Part shown: in pieces, positions 1 to 10,769 of the stretch
Layout: every line of letters begins with the position of its first letter
How positions within the stretch are numbered: position 1 is the first letter of the stretch
From: Podocnemis expansa
Lineage: Eukaryota > Chordata > Testudines > Podocnemididae
Direction: 5' to 3'
DNA: 64,000 nucleotides
Assembly: GCA_007922195.1 (NCBI GenBank)
Contig: ML682024.1
Span: 6,742,108-6,806,107 of the forward strand
Made by a program: the position numbers and the translations under genes
Notes under the pieces: generated by a model
Told to the model about the DNA's origin: nothing
Databases searched by the model: none
What the model saw: the letters and a program-made list of their open reading frames with translations, nothing else

Positions 1-169
1 TGGGGAGCTCGCTGACTTCAATGTGTGGAGCCACGTCCTGGCACCGGGCGAGATCTACAGACTGGCCACCTGCACCAGTCACACCCATGGGGACCTCGTG
101 GCCTGGGCTGAATCCACTGTGGAGCTGCACGGGGGTGTGACAAAGCTCCCCTTCAATGCCTGCCACTGA
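1..169 (+). CDS. Pentraxin, neuronal-pentraxin-like, C-terminal end (partial)
   Basis: Reading from base 2 gives 55 residues and a TGA at 167-169. The fragment starts GELADFNVWSHVLAPGEI, matching the late beta-strands of the pentraxin domain, where G-E-(L/I)-x-x-(F/M)-N-x-W is conserved. It continues to a cysteine, a GDLVAW segment, a GG-x-T-K motif and a final NACH. The conserved Cys followed by G-x-x-x-x-W and then GG-x-x-K near the end is typical of the neuronal pentraxin branch (NPTX1/NPTX2/NPTXR) rather than short CRP/SAP forms. Neuronal pentraxins are secreted, calcium-binding multimers that cluster AMPA receptors at synapses. The rest of the gene lies left of the window, so the exact paralogue cannot be settled. 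It converges on CYTH2, with the two polyadenylation signals about 600 bp apart. Confidence 0.75.
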   Translation, partial: GELADFNVWSHVLAPGEIYRLATCTSHTHGDLVAWAESTVELHGGVTKLPFNACH

Positions 170-186
170 GCTCCATCCCACAGGGG

Positions 187-478
187 TAGGGTTACCAGAT
201 GTCAGGCAAAAGCAGGACATGTCCTCCTTTTTAAACTTCACATCCTCCATCCAGCAGGCATTTTAAAAATGCATGACTTTGTCTGGCTTGTTACTTACAG
301 GGGTTAAAGTATGCTGGAATGCCCTGAACACCTTATTTTTTAGGGGGAAGCATTCCAGGGTCCCCTAAAAACAGAAGAATATGACAGTAATACTACATTT
401 TTTCCATGTGTCCTCCAGTGTCCTCCTTTTCATACTTCCCTGTCTTTCCTTCCATGTTGTGGTATCTGGTAACCCCTA
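187..478. mobile_element. hAT-like non-autonomous DNA transposon in pentraxin 3' UTR
   Basis: The ends form an inverted repeat: TAGGGTTACCAGATG at the left, and the right end reads TAGGGGTTACCAGATAC in reverse complement. It is flanked by cacagggg (179-186) and cacagggt (479-486), an 8-bp duplication with one mismatch, as expected for hAT. Inside, from about 298, is a piece resembling the CAGGGGTTAAAGTA family found intact at 24636-25200. No transposase is encoded. Confidence 0.7.
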
Positions 479-519
479 CACAGGGTGCTGCAGGCCCAGG
501 TTCTCTCCCTGGCTTAGGG

Positions 520-640
520 AGGGGAGCAGAGTCTAGTGGTTAGAGCAAGGGGAGCTGAATGCCAGGGTGCCTGGATTCTAGCCCTAGCTCTGGGAGGGGA
601 GCAAGGTTTAATGGTTAGAGGAGGGATGGAGAGACCCCCT
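520..640 (+). repeat. MIR-like tRNA-headed repeat, two tandem heads
   Basis: Contains 'tctagtggttagagca' followed by a region ending 'gcctggattct', then a second 'taatggttagag' head. The layout matches the tRNA-derived head of MIR/CORE-SINEs (A-box-like 'tagtggttagagca', B-box-like 'cctgggttct'). This unit recurs through the window, often as head-to-tail dimers or trimers. Confidence 0.6.
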
Positions 641-800
641 TCCTCTCGTTACATATAGCTGTGGCTTGTAGCCCAGGGCTGGGGCTTGCTGTATGTATGC
701 TGCGTCCTGTGTCATGTAGCCTGGGGCTGAGTTTTATGTCATGCGCGATGCTATTTTCTTACTCAGAAAGGATGGAATAAACCTGCCAAGGAGCCAGGAG

Positions 801-1359
801 CAGCCCTGGCTCAACTTATGATGATGCCTGCACTTTGCCTTAGCCACCCCAGAAGTGGCTCCATCCATGTCAGGCAAGGGGTCCCTATACAGCCAGCCCC
901 ACCCTAGAAGTGTTGCATCTCTGCCTCTAGCTCCCACTGATGACCAGAGGGATGGACAGATAGCCTGAGGCAACTCTTAGTGTTCAGGGGGAGGGATACT
1001 GCTGTCACTTGCTGATTCTGCCAGCATGGCTCAGAGCAGCTGACATCAAGGGCCAGGCAATGCCCAAGCCCATGGCACAGCAGGGTGCTCTGATCACAGG
1101 TCAGAGGGCACCCCCAGATCAGTGTCATAGAAGCCACGAGTCCCAGATCCTTCAGCACTTCAACCCCTACATCCATCTGCCCTCACAGAGGGCCAGGACA
1201 GAACCAAGGAGTCCTGGCTCCCAGCCCCAAACAAGGTTTAAAGACTCATAATACTAGAGCAGTCTGGTGCCCTCTCTGCCTGCTGTCCTGGGGGTGGGGG
1301 CTTTGAAGCCCTTGGTGGGTACCTGCACTCTGTCCCCCCAGGCACCCAGAACTCCTGTT
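801..1359. other. Spacer between two convergent transcripts
   Basis: Lies between the pentraxin polyadenylation site (about 800) and that of CYTH2 (about 1360). Short open frames here lack coding character. A fragment of the MIR-like unit is visible near 1190-1240 ('aaggagtcctggctcccag'). Nothing else was recognised. Confidence 0.4.
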
Positions 1360-1379
1360 TGTACTCAAGCTCATAGTGT

Positions 1380-1385
1380 TTTAAT
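1380..1385 (-). terminator. Polyadenylation signal ATTAAA of CYTH2
   Basis: The - strand reads ATTAAA here, in an AT-rich patch (1375-1435) that stands out from the GC-rich surroundings. It lies about 1.5 kb beyond the CYTH2 stop codon. Cleavage would fall near 1360. The 3' UTR would then span 1360-2877, where no reading frame with coding character was found. Confidence 0.5.
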
Positions 1386-2877
1386 CCCATTAAAAGACAC
1401 ATACATTAAATCCTTAAATAATTACAAAAACCCAATCCCACCCTAGAACCCCAGGGAAGCCCCCAGTCACCCTGGGGCAGGCACAGGTCTGGTGTTGGCC
1501 TTCATCTCCTCAGGAGTGCCTGGGCCGGCAGGCTTGGCATAATCCAGACTGGGAAGAAAGCCCTCTGCGTGGGTAACTGTCAGTGAGTCACAGCCAAGGG
1601 AGGAGATTGGTCCTGCCAGCTTGGTCCAATTGGTAGGAAGTTGCTGCTGGGAATTGCTCATCCTGGAGTCCTCCACTACCTACTCCACACCCATTTTGCT
1701 GCCACCCCAAGTAACTGAGCCAGAAAGTTGGGGTGAAGACATGGGAACAGGTGGGGTGGAGGGAGCTGGCAGGAGGTCAGCAGAAGGTGAGGATACTACT
1801 GCAGGGGAAAGCAATTGACTTTCAACTTCAGGGAACAGTCCCCCCCACCCCCATCTGTAGTGTACCTGCCCGATGCCTAGAGGGAGTGCATGGAAAAGAG
1901 GGGGGAGGTCGCTCCAGTGACCCCAGGCTCTAGAGCCAGTAGTGTACAGACAGGTAGAGCTGCAAGATAGCAAGCCCCACAGCAAGGGGAAGGACAATTT
2001 TCTACCCCTTGGGGGAGGGTTCTAAAAATCAGCTGGTGAGGGGCAGGCTGTAGGGCTAAAATCCCCAACCCCAAGGAAGGAGGGAAGAATTCCACATCAC
2101 TGCGGTGGCTGGCAGGGGGGCTATAGTGGGTGAGCCCGCATTCCAGCAATGCCCCCCATGCCTGGCACTGGTGGAATTTGCAGCAGAGGGGCAGGGGGCA
2201 AACAGACCATAAAGGAAGCAGCACAGCTGCCCCTGTACACTCTGGGAGTCTGTTAAGTCCACAGTGCTAAGTCTCATGGTGGGAACACAGTATTGTGGGT
2301 AAAATCCTTGTCGGGGGGGGCCCACCATGAGGGAAGGTGTGGCTCTCTCAGCAGACACTGGGCAATAGCTTGTTGCACCATGGTGCTAATTAGTGTGGAT
2401 GGGTGCATGTCAGTTTGTGAAACTCCAGGCAGCCCTGAAGGAAAGTGCTGAGGATATGGAGTCAGGGCTTGGGTCAAGCTGCAGTCACTCCTGTTTGCAA
2501 TAGGAGCAGGACCTTGCTTTGATCTCAGCTGCCCAGAGTCAGTTCTGATTGCAAAGGGAGCAGTGTTGGATTCTCATCTCTGCTCCTCCAGGGTTAATCC
2601 AGAGTCACTACTGGCAGAGGGAATTGGGTTGCTGGCCCACAATCCCACCCCCTAGTTCCTGGGGTGGCCACAGCCTTGGGGGCAGCAGTGCCAGAGGACT
2701 GGAAGACACATCCCACTGGCCGTGCACGGGTGCCAGGGAGAGAAACCTGTCAATTCTCTCTGTCTGTCGATGGCAGGTGTCCCTAGCCCCAGAGGGAGTG
2801 TCAGTTTCAAGGGATTACAGGGAGTTTGGGTCAAGGGGGTGGGGGGCACAGGAAGGTACCCCATCGGCCAGCCAAGC

Positions 2878-5800
2878 TCACGCCTGCTCCTGTTTCTTCT
2901 TGACCGAGATGCGCTTCTTGCGGGCAGCCAGCATCTCGTAGAAGGGGTCCACACTGACAGCGGCCCTGGGGGGAAGTGGAGGGGTTAGGAGTTGTTCCCT
3001 GCGGCAGCCCACAAAGGGGAGACTGGGATAGAGACCTGACCTCAGGCCAGAATCACCCTATGGGAGCCACTACAGCTCTTCTACCACCTCATGAACACCC
3101 CCTCGTCTGCAGCCAGGGTAGATTAGATGTTGCCCCCTCCTCCCTCACACTGTATTCCATTCCCCCAATCTGCACTGGAATCATCAACCCCCAATAACCT
3201 GGGAGGGGTCTGATGGTTAGAGCACAGTAGGGGCTGGGAGCCAGGACTCCTGGGTTCTACTCCTGGTTCTGGGCTGGGATAGAAGCCAGGAGAGTCGTGT
3301 TCTCTCCCAAGCTCCACAGAGGAGGGAGATGGGGTGGGGGGCGAGAATAGGGCTCCTCACTTGATAGATTTGATCCACTCATCCTTCTCCTCCTGCGTGG
3401 GGGCCGAGATGCGATAGACCATGTGGTTTCCCTCCACCACCCTCCCGTCAGCCTCCGTCTTGCAGGCCTTGATGAGTTGGCCCTTGTTGTTGGGAATGTA
3501 GAGTTCAAAGCAGTTCTGGGGAAGAGAGAGAGAGAAAAAAATCAGTCACGGGCTCAGGCCGGGGGGGTGGGGTGGGGTGGTGGTGGTCACATTCCAGGAC
3601 AACCTCCCTTCCACCAAGTGTCAGGCACAAGCTCTTGGCAAACTCAGTCAGCATTAGCTCATTCATGCTTGAAATGAAAGCTTGAGCTGGGAGCGGAACC
3701 CAGTGGAAAGGGGTCAAATGTAACAGAATACATGGGGAGTAAGGGAGTTCTAGATGGACGGAAGGAAGAAGGGAGGAAGAAAGGAATGGATGGAAGGAGG
3801 CATGTGTGGATAGACAGAGGGTAGGTGCATGGATGAAGCAATGAAGGACGGGGAGGCATGGATGGAGACAGACAGACAGAGGAGGAAGGTGATGAAGGAG
3901 AAGATACAGGCTGATGAAGGACAGACAAGGACCACAGGGAAAGTGGCCAGAGAGGAAAACCAAAGGGGTGGGGGCAGCAAGAGAAAGGACAGAGCCCCAC
4001 ACTCACCGGCTTGCGGGGGTCTTCCACCTCCCGGATGCTCAGATTCTCCAGTGGGATGATCCCTCGTGGTTCCTTGTCCTGAGTGGGGAACAAAACTGAA
4101 GTGAGGAAAGATGCAGCTTGGCCCAGGAAGGCGAGTGGCAGAACCAACCAGGGCTCCGGCAGCAGCTGCTTGCGGGGTCCTGCCTAACCCTTGAGTGATG
4201 GGGGGGAAGGGGAGTTGGCTAACCTGAAAGGCAGGTGATTCCACAAGGATCACTAGAGGGAGCTCCTGGGTCTCCCTTGGAAGCAGCTGGCACTGGACAT
4301 GGTCAAGGACCAGACAGTGGGCTAGATAGGCTGGGGGACAGGGGCAGGACAGGACAACAGCTACTGGCCTAGAAGAGCCACTGGGGCTGATCCAGAGCCT
4401 GGGACACTCACCGTGGTGTACTCGAAGTAGTACAGGCAGTTGTCAGTCAGGATGAACCAGCGTCTTTTCCACGTTTTCACACGCCCACCTGCAGGGGAAG
4501 CAGATGTTGGCAGCTCAATGACGGGGCAACTGGGAAGGCTAGAGGACAGGCCAGCTACAGCCACTGTTGCTGTGGAGGCTGTGTGAAAATAGGAGCAGAC
4601 TGTCCCAGGGCACGCTGGGATAGATACAGCACCCTTGCCCTGGCACATGAGCAGGGGCAATTTTTGGCATAAAACCCCATGCAGCTGCCCCCTTCACTCC
4701 AAGAGAATGACCTCCTATGGTCCTGCTGCAGTAGAGGAGGGGAGCTTGAGAAACTGGTGTCACTGACAGAAATCTCCACCCAGAGCCAAGGAGAGAACCC
4801 AGGACTTCTGGGTGCTCTAAGCACTAGGCCCTACTCCCTTCCCAGAGCTGGGGAGAGAACCCAGGAAACCTGGCTCCCAGCCTCTCCCACTCTAACCACT
4901 AGACCCAACCTGCGACTGTCACTGAGACAATCCTAGATCTGGGACACTGGCAACCTGCGTGGGGATTCTAGGGTGCTGCAGGTAACCCCCTTTTGTGGAG
5001 GAGCTAGATGCACCCCCACCAGTTTGAATACTATGGTGGGGAGCAGTTTCAGGGTGAAACCTCTACTGTGTTCGTCTGAATCCAACAGGACAAGACATCA
5101 TTTGGGGCAGGGGTCCCACCCACATCCCAGCGGCTGCTTGCATCTCCGTTACCTACCTCCTGGGGAGTAACGGTCAGACCCGAGAGCAAGTGGCGTCAGC
5201 GGCGTGGGGGTGGGGGGGACCGTGGGGGGCAGCACAGGAAAGGAGTGGGGGGGGGCAGGGAGGAAAATAGGGGTGGGGAAGAGAAAGAAAGAGGGGAGTG
5301 GGGGAAAGAGAAGAGAGAAGAGAAAGAGGAAAAATAAGTTACATCAATGTAAGGAGGAAAAACATGGTCAAATCAAACCCCTGCGACAGGGATGAGCACG
5401 GGGGCGGGGGGTGATCTTGGGAAGGAAGGAGTGTACTTTTTGCTGGGGGTGCATGGGGATTTAGAACACTGGGGGATGGAATAGGGGCTGTTTGTCTGGC
5501 TTCCCCCAGCGTCTGTAAGCCCAGGCAAGGACAAACCATCATCCATGATGATGCTCACCCCAGAACATGTAACTGAAGGGTCAAAAAGGCTAAGAACAAA
5601 ATGTAATAGAACCCAGAAGTCCTGGATCCCAGACTTCCTCATAACTCTAGCCACCACAACCCACTCCCTCCCACAACCAAAGAGAGAACCCAGGCATCGT
5701 GACCCCTTGATCCCACCCTCCACTGCTCTTGGGAGATTCATGGCTTGTGGCTGATCTCTACTCACCCCTATAGCTCTCTGCTGCCCCCTAGAGGCAGTAT

Positions 5801-8800
5801 AGGGTCAGGCCACACCCTGCTTTCTCAATCTCTTTCCTGCCCACCTGTGACCCCCAAGACACCCAAATCTAGCCTGTGCCTCTGACCATGGATCCCATGC
5901 ACCATGCATCCTGACCCCCTCATGACCCCACTAGTCTGGGGGCACCTCCCTCTAAACTGGGGATACTGGGAACTACTCCAATGTCTTGGGGGAGGGGGGT
6001 CATGCTAGGGGGAGGAGTCCCCTTAGAACACTCAACCCCTCCTTCTAGTGAGCAGGGGTCTCTCTCTGCCTACCCAGTCCCAAGATCCCTGCTGGAAGCC
6101 ATCCTGTGCAGGGGGGCAAGTGTCCCCCAAACCCCCCATCAGGAGAGGAGCAGTGTCCGTCTCCCTGCCTACTGGGGTAGGGCTGAGGTATCCTGGTGGA
6201 GGCCCAGCTTCTGGGGCAGTTCAGACAAAGGACGACACATGGCCAAGGCAGGATATGTGGTGGGAGGGGACCCCGGAGTCCTAGTCAAGGCAGGGTGCAG
6301 GACCCTAGGTTGAGGGGGGTGTCTCTGGATCTGCAGAGGGAAGGTTGGTGCTTTGAGGACACAGCGGGGGGGGGGGTCGGTGGGACACAGAGAGAAGAGA
6401 GCACAGAGGCATGCAGAGGTCATGGGGGGGGGGCAGGGGCAGTTTGGGGGACAAAAGAGTTCAGGAAGGTCCTGCTCTTACCCAGCTTGAGCAGCCAGCC
6501 CTCTCGATCTGGGTTGAAGAATGTGTGAGTCAGGTCGTTCCCATCATCCTCTGGGATCTTGAATGGCTCATTCCGGATACTGTCATACAGGTTCTACGAG
6601 CAAGTGGAGGAGTAACAATGAGACTGCACACTTCCCAAAAGGCAGGGCAAGACCAAAGCCATGCCCTCAATGGCAGAGCCAAATAGCCCTACCCATTTCC
6701 TTGAGGGGTGGAGTCATGCACAGACTGTGCCCCCTCCCCATCACCCAGCCAAGACCCATGGGTCCACCTATCCCAGTACCCTGCCCCAGACCAAACTCTG
6801 AGCATGCAGCTCCATATCCCACCCTTACCCGCAGCAGCTCCTCAGGCAGGTCGCCTCCGTCATTGATACCCCGGTTCATGGTGATGAATCGCTCCACTGT
6901 GGGTTTGTCCCGTACATTGGGGTTGTGGAGGCTGGTGTTCAGCATTATGACAGCGAAGGACAGGACGTAGCAGGTGTCTAGGGGAGGTCATGGGGAACAC
7001 AGGAAAAGGGGTTAGGAGGAATTGACCCACTAGATCCCTCTCTCCTGCCTGAGCCAGGGTAGAACCCAGGAGTCCAGGCTCCTAGCTCCCCCATTCTAAC
7101 CACTAGACCCCACCGCCCTTCCCTAAGCCAAGGAGAGAACCCAGAAGTCCTGGCCTTGCCGTACCTGTGGATTGGAAGACACCAGGGTTGCAGAGACAGT
7201 AGCGCTGGGCAAAGGCCTCCATCATGCGGTCGATTTTCTGGGCCTCCCCGGGCAGGCGGAAGCTCCACAGGAACTGCCTAGCGGGTGGAAGAACGGTGCA
7301 TAAGCAGTGGTCCATCTCAGACTCCCCATCACCAGAACAGAGGAGAGGGCATGCTGCCTCCCAATCACCCTTTTCACCCCAAACCTTCCCGCCCCTCCCT
7401 CGATTCCTCCACCCACAACCCCCTGAAACCTCTCCCTCCCCACCAGCCTGGCTCACCGCAGTGCCTGCACCAGGTTGAGGTCGGTGAACTCATGCAGGTC
7501 AACGAAGGCGTGCAGCACGGCGATGTTAAACTCCTCCCTGCAGGGGCAGGGGCAAAGCCAAAACTCCCATCAGACAGAATCCCTAGACCAGTGTTTCCCA
7601 ACCAGTGTGCCATGGCACATGGGTGTGCTGTCAGGCCTGAGCAGGCAGGCCTCGGATTTTTTTGAAAAATGACTGGATGAATTCTGGATTGGCTCATGAA
7701 TATTCATGAGTTCATTTGGAGTCTATATGCTGGTGTGGCTCAAAATAATTAAATGTATCCAGGTGTGCCACGGCAGAGAAGAGGTTGGGAACCACTACCC
7801 TAGACAATTCCTTACCAAGCGGTGCTCGATAGCCCCTTCCCTTCCTTCTCCCACAGCTAGTCCCCAACATCCCTGTCCAGTAGCCACACCCTTAGCTAAT
7901 CCCCAACAGTTCCGCCCTTCCCCAATGGCCCTCACTCCCTCCCCCAGGTAGTTCCCAATGGCCAGGCCTTGCCCCTCACTGCTCCCCCAGGCAGTCCCCC
8001 ATGGCCCTGTCCCACCCCTCACCTCTCCCCTAGGTAATCCCCAATAGCCGTCTTGTTGAGCCCCTCGCCCTTGTAGAGGAAGCGGGCAATCTCCTCAGGT
8101 GTGTTGTGCAGCAGTTCGTTCTCCACTAGGAACTGGATCCCCTGCACCGATAAGAGAACAAAGTAAGTCGCCCCAGACTGACCATACCCCGCTCAGTTCC
8201 CACCCCCCTGGTCCCAGGTGTCACCCCACCTACATTGGGGAAATTGATGCACATGGAGAGGAAGACACTGGAAATAGAACCCAGGAGTCCTGGCTTCAAG
8301 CCCTCCCCCCGTTCTACCTGCTAGACTCCACTTCCTTTTCTCCCAGAGCTGATGACAGAACCCAGGAATCCTGGCTCCCAGCTTTCTTACCTTTTTAGGA
8401 TCCATGTTGAATTTCTTGCGGCCCATTCCCATCTTCCGGTTCCTTTGGAGCGTTTTGCTGTGGGTTGGATGGAGAATAACCACAAAACTCAGACTTGGAA
8501 GATCCCAAACAGTATCTAGGCCTATAGAAGGGCCAGGGGCTGGTTACAGAGGGACCCACTGACTGGTGCTGAGATGCAGGCACTTCTGTGGGTCAGCACA
8601 TTAGTTACCTGCCCTCATTCGCCTCCAGACCCTCCACCTCATTCATGGCCTCGCTCAGCTCATCCCGCAGCCTCTGGATTTCCACCAACAGCTCCTGTTT
8701 CCGCCGCCGGATGTTCTCCAGCTCCAGCCGCTCCTCAGGGGTCAGGTCTGGGGGCACTGGGATGGGACCCAGAGGTTAGCTGGATGCAGGAACCCTCCAT

Positions 8801-10114
8801 CGTGGCATGAGAGAGGAGTGGTGTAGGGGCAGCTGGGTGCAGGAGATCCCTGGCTCAGTGCAGAGATGCAGCTCCCATGGGCTCAAATTGGACATGTGAC
8901 TGGGGTTCTAGTCACTGTGGATATTCCCTGCTGCTCCAGGGGCCACAGAGAATGGATGGCCATTGTAACCTGTACTGTGGCTCTTCTCTGCCCACCCACC
9001 TCCAGTTCAAGGCCACAGGGAGCAGCATCACTGCTGATGTGCTTTGACCAATGCAAAACCATATACATTCCAGACCTTAACCATGTCTTGATGCTAGATG
9101 CTCAGATTCGATTGCTTTCCACTTCAACACCCCAGGGCCTTCTTGGATACAGGCCCCATCCTATTATTTATTTGGAGTGCAGGAGCACAGCCACCCCCTC
9201 CCCTAGATCTGCACTCTATGGTGCCAGGGGCTATATGTTGCTATGGATTATTTGGATCTCATCAGTTCCTGGGAGCCACAACCCCAGACCAGGGCTCTAT
9301 GGCCCTAGGAGCTGTACAAACATACAACAAAACTCCCTGCCCCAAGCAGATTCCAATTCATAAATGGCACCGGCAATCCAGATCGACACAGCTGATTGGG
9401 CCAGTCCTTTTAAGGACAAGTCACCTGCATCGGATGGGGGGAAAGGGGGGTGGAGAGGAAGCAGAGCATAAATGGAAGGGTGTCTGGGGGTGAGAGGGAG
9501 ACCAGTTATGCTTCAGTCCAACCTCATCCTCCCCATGGAGGAATAATTAGTTCACTCCATTTCCCCAAAAGGGAATGGTTCAGCTCAACCCACTCCTCGA
9601 TTTCATGGGAAACTACTGCCCAGTATGGAAAACAGTGGTACTGCCCAACCCCCCCATAAGAGACTGGTACAGTCCACCCTATAAGGATGCCACCCTACCC
9701 ATTTGGGGGCTAGGAATGGTTACGAGCACCCTCTTTATTACGGGGAAAATGAGGAATGGTACTAGCCAAACAGCTAACAAAGGAGGCACCTGTTCAACTC
9801 AATCCTTTCCTAACGCCTCCCCCAATAAGTGAGGTAATGGTAAAGCCCAAACCACTCCCTCCCCAGACGGAATGGTTCAGTCCAACTCCCAGGCGAGGGA
9901 GGCAATGGTACAGTCCACCCCCCTCCTTTTCCCGCCGATGAGGGAGGGAATGGTTCAGCCCAACCCCCCCTTCCGCTGGAAGGAATGGTTCAGTCCAGTC
10001 CAACCCAGCCCCGCCCCACGGGATTGGAACGGTTCCGCCCTCCGGAGTGGGCGGGGCGGGGCCCCAAAATACAGGTACAAGGCCCAGGCCCCTACCATAG
10101 ACTCCGTCCTCCAT
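2878..10114 (-). CDS. CYTH2: Cytohesin-2, Arf guanine-nucleotide exchange factor (complete)
   Basis: Coding exons on the - strand, all GT-AG: 10096-10114, 8609-8756, 8391-8457, 8023-8141, 7457-7537, 7165-7277, 6829-6977, 6482-6593, optional 5157-5159, 4412-4488, 4007-4078, 3361-3515, 2878-2965. They join to 399 residues, or 400 with the microexon, matching the known human isoform lengths. Order: coiled coil (about 10-60), Sec7 domain (about 60-245; [19 protein letters not shown] holds the catalytic glutamate loop), PH domain (from [12 protein letters not shown], about 260-375), basic tail [13 protein letters not shown]. Cytohesin-2 is known to activate Arf1/Arf6 at the plasma membrane after PH binding of phosphoinositides. 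Exon 2 has tandem acceptors 9 nt apart; the upstream one gives [15 protein letters not shown], in register with human, the downstream one lacks VPP. KCNJ14 lies upstream on the same strand. Confidence 0.97.
3196..3300 (+). repeat. MIR-like tRNA-headed repeat in CYTH2 intron
   Basis: Contains 'tctgatggttagagca', 'gctgggagccaggactcctgggttct', then a second decaying unit. Same family as the copy near 520-640. Confidence 0.6.
3725..3915 (+). repeat. Degenerate GGA/GGAT-rich microsatellite in CYTH2 intron
   Basis: A purine-rich stretch of imperfect 'ggat', 'ggaagg' and 'agacag' repeats. Open frames across it are low-complexity and not coding. Confidence 0.6.
4775..4915 (-). repeat. MIR-like repeat, tandem dimer, in CYTH2 intron
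   Basis: Two head-to-tail units: 'gagagaacccaggacttctgg' with 'ctctaagcactaggccc', then 'gagagaacccaggaaacctgg' with 'ctctaaccactagaccc'. Unit length is about 70 bp. Confidence 0.6.
5157..5159 (-). CDS. CYTH2: CYTH2 3-nt microexon (GAG), diglycine/triglycine switch
   Basis: On the - strand the sequence reads CCCCAG|GAG|GTAGGT, a 3-nt exon between a good acceptor and a good donor. It lies in the intron between the exon ending ...CTG G (6482) and the exon starting GT GGG CGT (4488). Skipping gives L-G-G-R, inclusion gives L-G-G-G-R in the PH-domain beta1-beta2 loop. Cytohesins are known to exist as 2G and 3G forms with different preference for PIP3 versus PI(4,5)P2, produced by such a microexon. 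Confidence 0.85.
5395..6480. other. CYTH2 intron, no further feature recognised
   Basis: Intronic sequence between the microexon and the exon at 6482-6593. It holds MIR-like fragments around 5600-5720, G-rich runs and small poly-G tracts (6366-6375, 6425-6432). No additional exon or gene was recognised. Confidence 0.4.
7045..7157 (-). repeat. MIR-like repeat, dimer, abutting a CYTH2 splice donor
   Basis: Units 'agaacccaggagtccagg...ctaaccactagaccc' and 'gagagaacccagaagtcctgg'. The second ends a few bases from the donor of exon 7165-7277. Confidence 0.6.
7589..7797. mobile_element. hAT-like non-autonomous element in CYTH2 intron
   Basis: Begins CAGTGTTTCCCAACC and ends GGTTGGGAACCACTA, an inverted terminal repeat of hAT type. 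A perfect 8-bp duplication ccctagac flanks it at 7581-7588 and 7798-7805. The interior is related to 25210-25427 in opposite orientation ('gaatattcatgagttcatttgga', 'gtgccatggcaca'). Confidence 0.85.
8265..8388 (-). repeat. MIR-like repeat, dimer, abutting a CYTH2 splice donor
   Basis: Two units with 'agaacccaggagtcctggct' and 'agaacccaggaatcctggct'. The second runs to within about 10 bases of the donor of exon 8391-8457. Confidence 0.6.
8866..9420. other. CYTH2 intron 1 with an old interspersed repeat
   Basis: Contains a degraded interspersed repeat around 9110-9360: a 'tattatttatttgga' tract followed by 'gagctgtacaaacatacaacaaaactccctgcccc'-type sequence, typical of an old amniote SINE. 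No exon was recognised. Confidence 0.35.
9566..10035. repeat. Degenerate minisatellite in CYTH2 intron 1 next to the promoter
   Basis: About eleven imperfect copies of GGAATGGTTCAGTCCAACC spaced roughly 30-80 bp (for example near 9575, 9660, 9712, 9752, 9870, 9902, 9948, 9981, 10024). It stops just inside intron 1, about 60 bp from exon 1. No reading frame spans it convincingly. Confidence 0.6.
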
Positions 10115-10640
10115 GGCGCCCGCACCGGCCGCTGAGGCTGCTCAGTCCCTTCGACCTGGCCCTTTGGTCCTCCCGCCGCGACTGCTGCTTCCTCCTCCTG
10201 CAGCCGCCCGGCCCGGCACTGAGGGACACGTCCCGCCTTCTTCCCAAGAACCAGCCAATGGGAGAATGGAATTCCAAAATCCCGACCCCTTTCCGCTGGG
10301 AGAACCAACGGGAGGAGGCGGGTCCCGTCTGAACCCGTCAGCTTCTGAGATTGATAGTCGGAAGAGCCAATGGGCGCCAGAAGTTCGCTTAAAACTCGCC
10401 CCTCTGCTGAGATGGAAATCTTGTTTGGCCAATAAAGCCTCTCAACGTCTTCCCTAGCCTGCCCTGCCAGTTATTGACATTAAGGAAGAACAACCACTGC
10501 CGAAGAACACCGATATGCCCGCCTTTTTACTTAGATCGACAGCGCAGGCGACCAATGAAAGTCTGTATAATTAATAACGCCCATTCTTTGGCCGTCAATC
10601 ACTAGGAATGGCAGACAAGCCAACCAATAGGTGACCGAAC
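10020..10640 (-). promoter_or_regulatory. CYTH2: CYTH2 promoter, GC-rich with CCAAT boxes
   Basis: GC- and CpG-rich DNA surrounds exon 1. Upstream of the start (higher coordinates) are five CCAAT motifs near 10252, 10367, 10427, 10549 and 10620, several in the form AGCCAATGGG. A GGGCGGGGCGGGG Sp1-type cluster lies near 10050. There is no clear TATA box. This fits a housekeeping, NF-Y/Sp1-type promoter; the transcription start is probably between 10115 and about 10350. Confidence 0.55.
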
Positions 10641-10769
10641 CATCACTTCACCGGCCTCCACCTCCCCAACTGTGCCCATGATGCGGAGTGGAAAGGGAAC
10701 AGGCTGTTGCTAAGGGACTACTGGGGCCTTGACCGTTGCTAAGGACCACCAGTATTAATAATTAGACTA

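Larger units (their letters stand above)
170..800 (+). other. 3' UTR of the pentraxin gene with polyadenylation signal
   Basis: After the stop codon an AATAAA lies at 776-781, so the transcript probably ends near 795-800. The UTR contains a hAT-type insertion (187-478) and a MIR-like repeat (about 520-640), so most of its length is transposon-derived. No other reading frame with recognisable similarity was seen. Confidence 0.55.

Noticed and set aside
3505..4253. Ser/Pro/Leu-rich open frames on the - strand
   Set aside because: They overlap CYTH2 exons in other frames and the GGAT microsatellite; shadows only.
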